Shown piece by piece: positions 35,190 to 42,726 of a stretch of 64,000 bases of DNA; position 1 is the first letter of the stretch, and each line of letters starts with the position of its first letter. The stretch spans positions 26,223 through 90,222 of the forward strand of contig DATHDG010000013.1 of the NCBI GenBank assembly GCA_035319125.1. The letters run 5' to 3'. Source of the DNA: Fen-1308 sp035319125 (lineage in GTDB: Bacteria > Nitrospirota > Thermodesulfovibrionia > Thermodesulfovibrionales > Dissulfurispiraceae). Below the pieces are notes generated by a model. The model had not been told where the DNA came from and made no database searches. It worked only from the letters and a program-made list of their open reading frames with translations. The translations under genes and the position numbers were made by a program.

Positions 35190-36104
35190 ATGCGCATGAA
35201 GCACAGTGAGCCATTAATCATTGATCAAGCATCATGTTCAAACTGCGGCCTGTGCATTAATGTTTGTCCGTTTGGCAATCTCAAGCAGAGCGGAGGCTTA
35301 GTATCATACTCCGGCGATAAATGCCTGTCCTGCGGGCATTGCGCTGCTGCCTGCCCCAACGATGCTATCTCGATCGCTGACATCGAGCCTTCCGAAAGTG
35401 TGTATAAGACCTTTACAATTGACAGCCGATGGTTGCAGCATGGCGATTACAACACGGCGGGGCTTGTGCGCCTGATGGCGTCGAGAAGATCCTGCCGAAA
35501 TTTCGACCCGCGTGCGGTTGATAGAGAAATCCTTGAAGATCTGGTAAAGATCGGCATCACAGCGCCTTCGGGGACAAACTCACAGAGTTGGACCTTCACC
35601 ATTTTGCCGACAAGAAAGGCGGTGGTGTCTTTTGCCGGTTACGTAAGCCTTTTTTTCAGGAAGCTTAATGCAATGGCTGAAAAGCGTGTTCTTCGGACAG
35701 CGCTGAAGATTGCAGGCAAAAGTGAACTAGACGCTTACTACCGCGATTACTATCAGCTTGTCAAAAAAGCGCTTGATGAATGGGAAAACAACGGCAAGGA
35801 CAGGCTTTTCCACGGGGCGGTTTCGGCGATAATCGTTGGCTCTGCTCCCGGCGCCAGTTGCCCGGCCGAGGATGCCTTGCTTGCCACGCAAAACATCCTG
35901 CTTGCCGCTCACAGCATTGGGCTCGGATCGTGCCTCATCGGATTCGCTGTCTCGGCCATTAAAGAAGCGCCTGCGATAAAGGCTTCAATCGGTATACCGA
36001 TGGATGAGTCTGTTCATGCCGTGGTAGCGCTCGGATATCCGGATGAAGCATACGAAACGGTCGCAGGCCGCAAGAAGCCGGAGATGCGCTACTACGAGGG
36101 GTAA
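35190..36104 (+). CDS. Ferredoxin-nitroreductase fusion protein
   Basis: 304 residues. The first ~65 carry two [4Fe-4S] motifs, CSNCGLCINVCP and CLSCGHCAAACP. The rest is an FMN-dependent nitroreductase domain: SRRSCRNFDPRAVD, then ITAPSGTNSQSW, with GLGSCLIGF near the end. The fused clusters suggest that ferredoxin-type electrons, not NAD(P)H, reach the flavin. The natural substrate is unknown. It starts 3 bases after cysM and has no Shine-Dalgarno of its own, so translation is probably coupled. It converges with ilvE. Confidence 0.9.
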   Translation: MRMKHSEPLIIDQASCSNCGLCINVCPFGNLKQSGGLVSYSGDKCLSCGHCAAACPNDAISIADIEPSESVYKTFTIDSRWLQHGDYNTAGLVRLMASRRSCRNFDPRAVDREILEDLVKIGITAPSGTNSQSWTFTILPTRKAVVSFAGYVSLFFRKLNAMAEKRVLRTALKIAGKSELDAYYRDYYQLVKKALDEWENNGKDRLFHGAVSAIIVGSAPGASCPAEDALLATQNILLAAHSIGLGSCLIGFAVSAIKEAPAIKASIGIPMDESVHAVVALGYPDEAYETVAGRKKPEMRYYEG

Positions 36105-36148
36105 CCCTACAGCCTCTCCCATGGAGATTTGATTGTCGCCCCACCTGT

Positions 36149-37003
36149 CTATTGCGCTTCGACAAACTTCCTGAATTCGTAAATGAGCTTTCTCGTCATC
36201 GAACCGGGTTGCCCTTCACCTATGATGCGACCGTCTATTTTCGTGACCGGCATGATTTCGGCGCCGGTGCCTGTCATGAAACATTCTTCCGCAGTATAAA
36301 GATCATAGCGTGTGAGTTGCGCCTCGCGGACTTCAACACCGAGCGATCCTGCAATCCCGATCACCGCCGACCTTGTTATGCCGCCTAACGCGCCGCAATT
36401 AACTGCTGGCGTTGCGAGCTTTCCGCTACGAACAAGGAATATGTTGTCGGCAGTGCACTCTGACACATAGCCCTCGTGGTTCAGCATGACGGCTTCAAGG
36501 CAGCCTGCCTGCTTTGCTTCGATCTTGGCCAGCACGTTATTCAGGTAGTTGAGAGATTTGATGCGCGGGTCGAGGCTGTCGGATGGCATCCTGCGGGACG
36601 ATGAAGTCACCACAGCGATGCCTTTCTCATAGTATTCCTGTGGATAAAGCTGTATGTCACCTGCGATGATAACAACTGTGGGCTTTTCACACTGGGCGGG
36701 ATCGAGTCCGAGCTCTCCTTTTCCCCGCGTGACGACAAGGCGGATATAGCCTTCGCTCCTTTCGTTTATTCGCACGGTATCGCTGACGGCCTTCTCCATA
36801 TCCGGCTTCGACATCGGGATATCGAGCAGGATGGACTTCGCGCTGTCATAAAGACGGTCGATATGATCGCGGAGCCTGAATATCTTGCCTCCATAGATGC
36901 GTATTCCTTCAAAGACGCCGTCACCATAAAGAAGTCCGTGGTCGAATACCGATATCCTGGCCTCATTGCGGTCATAATATTTGCCGTCTATGAATATCTT
37001 CAT
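36149..37003 (-). CDS. ilvE: Branched-chain amino acid aminotransferase
   Basis: 284 residues, PLP fold type IV. The PLP lysine is in KSLNYLNNVLAK. The cofactor-binding Glu is in HEGYVSECTADN. The N-terminus GDGVFEGIRIYGG and the GGITRS phosphate cup are those of IlvE. D-amino acid transaminase and 4-amino-4-deoxychorismate lyase are alternatives, but the motifs favour IlvE. It overlaps the TrmB-like regulator by 4 bases and is therefore downstream of it in one operon. That regulator may control it. Confidence 0.88.
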   Translation of the reverse strand: MKIFIDGKYYDRNEARISVFDHGLLYGDGVFEGIRIYGGKIFRLRDHIDRLYDSAKSILLDIPMSKPDMEKAVSDTVRINERSEGYIRLVVTRGKGELGLDPAQCEKPTVVIIAGDIQLYPQEYYEKGIAVVTSSSRRMPSDSLDPRIKSLNYLNNVLAKIEAKQAGCLEAVMLNHEGYVSECTADNIFLVRSGKLATPAVNCGALGGITRSAVIGIAGSLGVEVREAQLTRYDLYTAEECFMTGTGAEIMPVTKIDGRIIGEGQPGSMTRKLIYEFRKFVEAQ

Positions 37004-37821
37004 GTCCGCTCCTCCTCATCTTTGAAGACATCACGCAGTTTGATATATCTTTCCCCAAACTTCTTAACCAGATGTCTGTCAAAGCGCTTCACTATTTTCA
37101 TAATGTATATGTCATGCTTTATATAGTCTTCAGCTACAGTCACAAACCCTTTGTTGACGCTCCAAGCACCTTCGGCACGATTGTCGCCGAATATGGTCCC
37201 TATCAGCACCTCCCTTGAATCAGTTACAAGGGCCAGGACGCGTCCACCTTTCTCACGGAAAAGCGTATCCTCGATCGGGTGGCTGAATATCTGCTTCAGT
37301 GATGAGTCGTGCTGTCCGAAGTGGACAACGGCGAGGCGCACTTTTTTCTTGGCTGCTTCTTTCAGGGCGTGTTCGAGCAGCGGGAAGTCGTCCTTCCAGA
37401 CCGATAGCAGCAGTGTCTTTTCAGCGCCAGAGATCATCCTGACGGCCTTGTCAAAAAGGTAGTCTCGCCCGGCAATATTCCATATGTACGAAACATCACT
37501 GCCCGATCCGATTCCAGCCAAATCGTCGGCAAGCGAATCAACAAGAGAGTTCATCGAAGCCCTGTAGCGGCCCAGCAGTTCTTCAGGGGCAAGAGGTACA
37601 TATAGCCTCTTGTTGCCATCTTCGGCTGATGAAACAATACTCTTTTCGACCAACTTGTTGAGAGCCTCATAAACTTTTGACGACGGGATGCCTGAAGAGT
37701 GTGCAATCTCGTATGGCGTAGATGGATTTTTTTTCAGCAGTGCGACATAAGCTCTTGATTCATATTCAGACAGGCCTATCTTTGAGAGGCGGGAAGTAAT
37801 CTCTATAATATTAACTACCAT
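37000..37821 (-). CDS. TrmB-like winged-helix transcriptional regulator
   Basis: 273 residues from the ATG at 37821 (MVVNIIEITSRLSKIGLSEY). The winged helix is IGLSEYESRAYVALLKKNPS, then SGIPSSKVYEALNKLVEKSIV, as in TrmB. A phospholipase-D-like sensor domain follows (AEKTLLLSVW). The longer frame would begin at a TTG at 37857 that is in fact the -35 box. TrmB proteins sense sugars in archaea; bacterial ones are poorly known. It is the first gene of an operon with ilvE and divergent from nifB. The start codon sits in the centre of a palindrome, so autoregulation is likely. Confidence 0.85.
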   Translation of the reverse strand: MVVNIIEITSRLSKIGLSEYESRAYVALLKKNPSTPYEIAHSSGIPSSKVYEALNKLVEKSIVSSAEDGNKRLYVPLAPEELLGRYRASMNSLVDSLADDLAGIGSGSDVSYIWNIAGRDYLFDKAVRMISGAEKTLLLSVWKDDFPLLEHALKEAAKKKVRLAVVHFGQHDSSLKQIFSHPIEDTLFREKGGRVLALVTDSREVLIGTIFGDNRAEGAWSVNKGFVTVAEDYIKHDIYIMKIVKRFDRHLVKKFGERYIKLRDVFKDEEERT

Positions 37822-37833
37822 AGTAGTTAATAT
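37808..37833. promoter_or_regulatory. Operator-like palindrome over the TrmB-like start codon
   Basis: Perfect 11-base arms, ATATTAACTAC (37808-37818) and GTAGTTAATAT (37823-37833), separated by CATA. Together they overlap the -10 box and the start codon of the regulator. Binding would block both transcription and ribosome entry. The likely ligand-bound protein is the regulator itself. Confidence 0.65.
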
Positions 37834-37857
37834 ATCACCGGAGATTATTAATGTCAA
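37829..37857 (-). promoter_or_regulatory. Consensus sigma-70 promoter of the TrmB-like gene
   Basis: On the minus strand a perfect TTGACA (37852-37857), 17 bases, then TATATT (37829-37834). The ATG follows after 7 bases, so the transcript should start at the start codon. The -10 box overlaps the palindrome arm. Confidence 0.75.
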
Positions 37858-37877
37858 GAATGACTATATGACATAAA

Positions 37878-37893
37878 TGTTAATACTAGTACA
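37878..37893. promoter_or_regulatory. NifA-type upstream activator site (TGT-N10-ACA)
   Basis: TGT (37878-37880), ten bases, ACA (37891-37893), about 100 bases before the predicted sigma-54 start of nifB. Both sequence and distance fit a NifA binding site. Caution: it shares GTTAATA with the arm of the neighbouring palindrome and could instead be a weaker site for the TrmB-like regulator. Confidence 0.45.
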
Positions 37894-37959
37894 AAAACGA
37901 AGGATAAATATTTAAAGGTGATTTTGTAAATATTCCGCCAAATCAGGCATTTGACTGTG

Positions 37960-37975
37960 TGGCATCGCTATTGCT
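37960..37975 (+). promoter_or_regulatory. Sigma-54 promoter of nifB
   Basis: TGGCAT-N5-TTGCT differs from the sigma-54 consensus TGGCAC-N5-TTGCW at one base; the GG and GC dinucleotides have the required spacing. Transcription would start near 37986, leaving a leader of about 26 bases with the GAGGAGG ribosome binding site. Confidence 0.75.
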
Positions 37976-38012
37976 TACCGGAGATCAGGAGAATACGTTC
38001 GAGGAGGCGCCG

Positions 38013-38906
38013 ATGAGCGAGCCATTAGCTATTAGAAAGAACAGAGACATTATGAACAGCCATCCCTGCTTTTCAAAGAAGGCCCACTCCCGTTTCGGCA
38101 GGGTTCACCTGCCTGTAGCGCCGGCCTGCAATATACAATGCCGCTACTGTATTAGGAAATACGATTGCGCTCACGAATCACGACCCGGCATCACCAGCAT
38201 TGTTCTGACTCCCGAAGAGGCCTTATTCAGAGTGAGCGCACTTGTAGAGAGGAACGAGCGCCTCAGCGTAGTCGGGATAGCCGGGCCTGGAGACCCGCTT
38301 GCCAATGAGGCGACCTTTGAAACGTTCAGGATGATAAACCGGAAATTCCCTGATTTGATACTGTGCGCATCAACTAACGGGCTCGGCCTGCCTGACAGGC
38401 TGGACGATATAGTGAAATGCGGGATAGGAAGCATTACTGTAACGATCAGCGCAGCGCGGCCTGAGACCGCAGAAAAGATTTACGCATGGGCTGTCTACAG
38501 AGGCAAGAAATTAACCGGAGCTGAGGCCGCCGAAAGAATCTTTACTAACCAGTGGCGCGGACTTACAAATGCGATAGATGCGGGACTGATGGTAAAGGTA
38601 AACAGCGTTCTCATACCCGGCGTCAATGACGCTGAAATCCCGCAGATAGCGGAGCTTGCAGGTTCAAAGGGCGCAGACTTGCACAATATACTGCCGCTTA
38701 TCCCACAGGCCGAATTCGCGCACATTGAAAGGCCTGGCCGCGATATGATTCATAATTTGAGGGCTGAGTGCGGTAAGTATGTAGAACAAATGACACATTG
38801 CCGCCAATGCAGGGCAGACGCCTGTGGCATACTTGGCGAAGACAAGGACATGGAGCTGGAAGTCCTCTCAGCCGCCATCGGCGAACAATATGAGATGATC
38901 AATTAA
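38013..38906 (+). CDS. nifB: NifB-like radical SAM protein (FeMo-cofactor core synthesis), without NifX domain
   Basis: 297 residues from the ATG at 38013, five bases after GAGGAGG. In-frame GTG codons further up lie in the sigma-54 promoter. NifB hallmarks are HPCFSKKAH, the radical SAM motif with Cys39, Cys43 and Cys46 (CNIQCRYC), KYDCAHESRPGITS, and the C-terminal CRQCRADACGILGED. NifB joins two [4Fe-4S] clusters and inserts a carbide to form the 8Fe precursor of nitrogenase cofactor. The protein ends after the radical SAM part, so it lacks the NifX/NafY-like C-terminal domain of many NifB proteins. No nifHDK genes are in the window. A 54-residue membrane protein follows, overlapping ribosome binding site to stop. 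Confidence 0.9.
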   Translation: MSEPLAIRKNRDIMNSHPCFSKKAHSRFGRVHLPVAPACNIQCRYCIRKYDCAHESRPGITSIVLTPEEALFRVSALVERNERLSVVGIAGPGDPLANEATFETFRMINRKFPDLILCASTNGLGLPDRLDDIVKCGIGSITVTISAARPETAEKIYAWAVYRGKKLTGAEAAERIFTNQWRGLTNAIDAGLMVKVNSVLIPGVNDAEIPQIAELAGSKGADLHNILPLIPQAEFAHIERPGRDMIHNLRAECGKYVEQMTHCRQCRADACGILGEDKDMELEVLSAAIGEQYEMIN

Positions 38907-38918
38907 AGGAGGTATTCC

Positions 38919-39083
38919 ATGATAGTGAGCATACTGATATTCGGACTGTTGATCTTTACAGTCACATTCCTGATTTCGAAGAGGTCGGTTGTCTGCGAAC
39001 GCAGTGAAATCGCCACATATTTATCCGTCATAGCCTGGGGATCGATGGTGTTCGGGCTTTATATATCGAGGTTCCTTGCGTGA
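38919..39083 (+). CDS. Unrecognised two-helix membrane miniprotein, 54 residues
   Basis: The ATG lies six bases after a perfect AAGGAGG that overlaps the nifB stop. Two hydrophobic helices are predicted: residues ~2-19 (VSILIFGLLIFTVTFLIS) and ~33-49 (TYLSVIAWGSMVFGLYI). They are joined by a short charged loop containing a single Cys. I know no family for it. Strong translation signals and coupling to nifB say it is real and probably expressed under nitrogen-fixation control. A role in membrane anchoring or electron supply is only a guess. Confidence 0.75.
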   Translation: MIVSILIFGLLIFTVTFLISKRSVVCERSEIATYLSVIAWGSMVFGLYISRFLA

Positions 39084-39093
39084 TGGACCCGAT

Positions 39094-39138
39094 GCCCTCT
39101 TGCCCCGTCATGCGGCCACGACATAGACGGGGCAGGGC
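39094..39138. terminator. Hairpin between the nifB unit and the usp operon
   Basis: TGCCCCGTC (39101-39109) pairs with GACGGGGCA (39126-39134), extended past a bulge by GCCC and GGGC. It overlaps the last codons of the minus-strand usp gene and has no T-run, so it is a weak candidate for either strand. Confidence 0.4.
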
Positions 39139-39527
39139 GCCATATCGATCACTTTCTCCACAGCATGATCGCCGAAGAACCTCCGCAACCAGTGTTTCTT
39201 CGGGGCTCCCATGATTATCAGATCGCATCGCTCTTCGTCTGCCACCTCGACTATGGCATCTGGTACATTACCTTGCCGGACCTTTGTTTTTATTAGCGCG
39301 CCCAGTGCCTTTGCATCAGCATCGACTTGAGAGACTACCCTGCCGACCCCGCTGTCGAGGACGTCTTCGATGTTCTTTATTCCTGTCAGATTAAGGTCAC
39401 CCTCGAATGGAGGAATAACCTTGACTACTATAACCCAGGTTTTCTCGTCCCTCGCCATCTGTATGCCTGCATCGAGGACCTGACTGTTGCCGTTCAATGC
39501 TATGAGCACTTTTCTGAACCCCTTCAT
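39108..39527 (-). CDS. Universal stress protein, single UspA domain
   Basis: 139 residues. The first strand is KGFRKVLIALNGN, and the C-terminal ATP-binding-type loop is IIMGAPKKHWLRRFFGDHAVEKV, where G-x2-G-x9-G is only partly kept. Nucleotide binding is therefore uncertain. The ending APCPVYVV is typical. It is the last gene of a minus-strand operon: Usp, TauE/SafE, Alph_Pro_TM protein, tandem Usp and this one. A role in stress or in membrane transport control follows from the neighbours only. Confidence 0.85.
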   Translation of the reverse strand: MKGFRKVLIALNGNSQVLDAGIQMARDEKTWVIVVKVIPPFEGDLNLTGIKNIEDVLDSGVGRVVSQVDADAKALGALIKTKVRQGNVPDAIVEVADEERCDLIIMGAPKKHWLRRFFGDHAVEKVIDMAPCPVYVVAA

Positions 39528-39531
39528 TTCT

Positions 39532-40392
39532 TCACCTCACCGCCAGTACTGGGCATGGAGCATTAACGATTATGTTTTCGATCACGCTGCCGATTATGGC
39601 CTTGTTAAAACCGGTCCATCCGTGCGTGCCCCTTATTATCAGTTGGCTTTGGAGTTTTCGCGCAGCTTCAACGGTCTTTTCAGCCTCGCTGCCATCCTTG
39701 ATCTCAGTCCTCATCTCGATCCCGATTTCCGCAGCTATTGAAGTCGCCTCGTCAAGTATCTTGCCTGCATCGTGCACAATGTCTCCCTTAATAATACTCG
39801 ATGAAATAAATTCCAGGGCCTCTTCATATCTGGGAATGACATAGAGCGCTGTAATCTCCGAGCCTTCGATTTTTGCAAGTTCGCAGGCTCGCTGCAGTGC
39901 CTTTTTGCTGAAAGGAGATCCGTCATAGGATAGGAGTATTGATCCGAACTGCATTCCGCATTCGCTTGACGGCTTCACTACGAGGACATCGCATTGGGAT
40001 AGCTGCAGGACTCGCGATGTCACGCTTCCCATGAAGATTTTTTTCAGGCCCTTCCTGCCATGCGTGCCGAGCGCTATAAGATCAGCATTCTTGGCTTTTG
40101 CCATGTCAATAAGCACTTCGTGGGGTTCGCCTTCGCATACGAACGCATGCAGGTTACCGTTTAACCCTAGCTCCTCAGACATGCCGTCACGCGCCGTCGA
40201 GCACATGCTTCTGCCTAGTTTGAATCGCTGCTCTCTCTGCTCGGGCAGGCTTGCAAATTCTTCCTCGCTGAAGAAGACCGCATGTGTCAGCACGGCCTCT
40301 CCTCCATGTCTCCGGATCCAGCTGCCTGTTGCACACAGTGCGGCCTTGCTGAATTCGGAATTATCATATCCGACGATGATTTTTTCGTACAT
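39532..40392 (-). CDS. Tandem universal stress protein, two UspA domains
   Basis: 286 residues with two UspA domains (~1-145 and ~150-286). The first has MYEKIIVGYDNSEFSKAAL and LGTHGRKGLKKIFMGSVTSRVL, an intact ATP-binding G-x2-G-x9-G-S. The second has GSILLSYDGSPFSKKAL and IRGTHGWTGFNKAIIGSVIENI, also intact. Both halves end in CPVL/CDVL-type strands. GGAG precedes the ATG. It starts 2 bases before the end of the Alph_Pro_TM gene region, in one operon with a sulfite-exporter-type permease. Confidence 0.93.
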   Translation of the reverse strand: MYEKIIVGYDNSEFSKAALCATGSWIRRHGGEAVLTHAVFFSEEEFASLPEQREQRFKLGRSMCSTARDGMSEELGLNGNLHAFVCEGEPHEVLIDMAKAKNADLIALGTHGRKGLKKIFMGSVTSRVLQLSQCDVLVVKPSSECGMQFGSILLSYDGSPFSKKALQRACELAKIEGSEITALYVIPRYEEALEFISSSIIKGDIVHDAGKILDEATSIAAEIGIEMRTEIKDGSEAEKTVEAARKLQSQLIIRGTHGWTGFNKAIIGSVIENIIVNAPCPVLAVR

Positions 40393-40393
40393 A

Positions 40394-41179
40394 TCAATGG
40401 GCTCCTTCGCTCTTTCTGAATATAAGCCCTACGCCAAACCCTGCGCCGAGAGCTGCCAATATGGAAAGGATCCCGTAAAGGGCGCCGTTGCTTTTCGCCA
40501 TGGTCGCCAATGCTTTTACTATGCCGACCTGTTCGACGTTGACGTTTGACGTCGCGGTTTCTATGACTTTCCCTTCTTTTATGGCATAAACCGTAACCGT
40601 ATAATTACCGGGAGGCGCCTGATACGGCCACCTGGTCAATATGTAATAGTTCTGCATTCCGTTTTTTTCGGAAAGGGTGATATTGCCGCTGTTGATTGCA
40701 TAAAGATTCGAGTCTGATTTAAACCTCACGAATTCATCGAACCATTTTGATTTTTCTTCCTCCGTTGCGACGTTCAGGACGGCGTGTTGCCGAAGCGCTG
40801 GAAATCCGATGCCGTGCTTCTCCATCTCATCCCTGCTGATTATGTCGTCCAGTTTTTTGGTGCTGAATATCTCATAGAAATTAGGCACGTTCTCTACTTC
40901 GAGTTCACCCACGGTCATCCAGAGAAGACCCCCTACTTTACCCTTCTTGCGCAGATTCTGATGAGCATCTTCGGACGCTACTTTGATCACAAGGTCTGTC
41001 CCCGGATCGGATATGCCGCTGACACTCACTGTGCCGCCGTGATAGAAGAAGTCCACTGTTATGTGATCGTGGTTTGCCCTTGCCGTCAGTTGGGCGTCTG
41101 CGTCGATTGCTAATAGCGGCAGAAAGGAAATCAAAGCCAATTTTAACGCCAGTATGAGTTTTCTAAAAGGGTGTTTCAT
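40394..41179 (-). CDS. Alph_Pro_TM (TIGR02186) family membrane-anchored protein
   Basis: 261 residues. A signal peptide (LILALKLALISFLPLLAIDADA) is followed by a beta-rich periplasmic domain (ANHDHITVDFFYHGG, GTDLVIKV) with a Gly-rich WMTVGELEV segment. One C-terminal membrane helix (~232-252) ends in a short basic tail. This matches the pfam09608/TIGR02186 family, which usually sits beside TauE/SafE permeases and is thought to be the extracytoplasmic partner. Its start overlaps the permease stop (TGATG), with GGAGG upstream. The function is not established. Confidence 0.8.
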   Translation of the reverse strand: MKHPFRKLILALKLALISFLPLLAIDADAQLTARANHDHITVDFFYHGGTVSVSGISDPGTDLVIKVASEDAHQNLRKKGKVGGLLWMTVGELEVENVPNFYEIFSTKKLDDIISRDEMEKHGIGFPALRQHAVLNVATEEEKSKWFDEFVRFKSDSNLYAINSGNITLSEKNGMQNYYILTRWPYQAPPGNYTVTVYAIKEGKVIETATSNVNVEQVGIVKALATMAKSNGALYGILSILAALGAGFGVGLIFRKSEGAH

Positions 41180-42099
41180 CAGTGACCTCCTGCCTGTGAT
41201 AAAAGGAGCGAAGGGCTCATTGTAAGTTCGAACACGATTTTTACAGTGACTACGAGAACGATTACGGCCAGAAGAATTTTAAGCTGTTCACCCTTTAGTT
41301 TCCGCCCGAAGACTGCTCCAACTTGCGCACCAATTGTTGAGCCTAGCAATAGCAGTACAGCCAGTGTGAAGTCGACGGTGTGGTTGGCATATGATTGCAG
41401 GAATGTGACTTCTATGCAGGTGAACAATATCTGGAACAGGCTTGTCCCGACTATCACGTGCATGGGCATTCTGAGTATGTAGAACATTATCGGGACCATG
41501 AGGAAGCCGCCCCCGACGCCCATGATGGCCGCCAGAATGCCAACAAAGCAACCCAGTAATAAAGGTACAAGTATAGAATGCGTAACGCCCGACTTGATGA
41601 ATTCGGTCTGAAACGGAAGCGACTTCAGAAAAGTCCCAACCTTGCCGTCCTTCTTTGCGGGAGCTGAATCGGTATTCGTTTTTCGTATGCTCTGAAGGCT
41701 TTCGATGAACATGTACGTTCCGACCGTGCCGAGCATCAGCACATAAGTTATTTTGATTACAAAGTCTGCGTTGCCCATCGCCCTCAGTATCTTAATGCCT
41801 TCTACGCCGAGGAGCCCTCCGAAGAATCCGCCGGCCAACAGGTAAAGACCCATCTTGAAATCTACATTGCCTACTTTCCAGTGAGCATAGGTGCCTGATG
41901 TCGAGGCTGCGACAATCTGGTTCGAGTCTGTCGCCGCTGCAACTGTCGAAGGGATGCCCATCATAATGAGAAGCGGCGTCATGAGGAACCCGCCACCCAC
42001 GCCGAACAGCCCTGACAACAGACCGACTGCGAGACCGAGACCTATCGGCAACAGGATGTTGATGCTGGTGAGTGCGACCGGTAAGTAAAGATACATCAT
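41179..42099 (-). CDS. TauE/SafE family (TSUP) permease, probable sulfite/organosulfonate exporter
   Basis: 306 residues, about eight membrane helices in two repeats. The repeated motif is visible twice: GLLSGLFGVGGGFLMTPLL and GILAAIMGVGGGFLMVPIM. Members carry sulfite, sulfoacetate or other anions. I choose the ATG at 42099, eight bases after GGAGG. The TTG at 42105 is too close to the ribosome binding site. It is followed directly by the Alph_Pro_TM protein and preceded by a Usp-like gene, a conserved grouping. Confidence 0.92.
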   Translation of the reverse strand: MMYLYLPVALTSINILLPIGLGLAVGLLSGLFGVGGGFLMTPLLIMMGIPSTVAAATDSNQIVAASTSGTYAHWKVGNVDFKMGLYLLAGGFFGGLLGVEGIKILRAMGNADFVIKITYVLMLGTVGTYMFIESLQSIRKTNTDSAPAKKDGKVGTFLKSLPFQTEFIKSGVTHSILVPLLLGCFVGILAAIMGVGGGFLMVPIMFYILRMPMHVIVGTSLFQILFTCIEVTFLQSYANHTVDFTLAVLLLLGSTIGAQVGAVFGRKLKGEQLKILLAVIVLVVTVKIVFELTMSPSLLLSQAGGH

Positions 42100-42130
42100 T
42101 ATCAATACCTCCTGAATATAGTTCGCCTTC

Positions 42131-42613
42131 CTAATAAGAAAAGGCCTGTCTTTCCATCGTTACAATGCGGGTCGATGCCGTCTTGAGCAGCTTTTTCAAT
42201 TCGCGGGGAGACAGATGCTCCTTGCTGGTTATGCTTGGCCCAAGCAGCACTGTGTCGATATTCTTGCCGCTTTCAAGAAGCGCCTTCAGCGCCGGATAGA
42301 CTTCTTCTTCAACTTTTGTAATCGAAGCGTTGATACCCGCGGCATTGCACGTGTCAATAAGCGAGCGGCGTTTTATATCTAGCTGTCTGGCTTTCTCGTC
42401 GCTGTCTTCGACTATTTGTTGCGCTGACTTGCTGTCGTTTGCCTCGGCAAATGTTATTGCCGACATCAGGTCGTCGAACCTGTTTGTGCTGCCTGCTCTA
42501 CAGACAAAGACCGCATTCAGGCAGCCGTTTAAGGTTTTGGTCAGCTGGATGGCGTAAGAGAGCCCCTCGTCATAGCTGTCTCCGTCATATGTCACAAATA
42601 GAATCTGCCTCAT
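42131..42613 (-). CDS. UspA-like protein, divergent
   Basis: 160 residues from the ATG at 42613 (MRQILFVTYDGDSYDEGLSY), the natural first beta strand of the UspA fold. The longer frame adds a basic stretch not seen in the family. VDTVLLGPSITSKEHLSPRELKKLL stands where the nucleotide loop should be, but the G-x2-G pattern is missing, so it probably does not bind ATP. GGAGG lies 12 bases upstream. It heads the operon of TauE/SafE and two more Usp proteins. Confidence 0.75.
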   Translation of the reverse strand: MRQILFVTYDGDSYDEGLSYAIQLTKTLNGCLNAVFVCRAGSTNRFDDLMSAITFAEANDSKSAQQIVEDSDEKARQLDIKRRSLIDTCNAAGINASITKVEEEVYPALKALLESGKNIDTVLLGPSITSKEHLSPRELKKLLKTASTRIVTMERQAFSY

Positions 42614-42726
42614 CTTTTCTGAATGCCTCCGCAAAACGAAAATGCGGACAGTAAAGGGCAAGAACGATGCCTTGGTATAACCAATTGAATTAAAAGATAT
42701 TATTTGAAGGATTGAGTTGGGGTGGT

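Noticed and set aside
37822..37857. TTG start giving 12 more residues to the TrmB-like protein
   Set aside because: That TTG is the first part of the perfect TTGACA -35 box, so the region is promoter.
37957..38012. GTG starts upstream of nifB ATG
   Set aside because: They lie in the sigma-54 promoter, and the ATG at 38013 has an excellent ribosome binding site.
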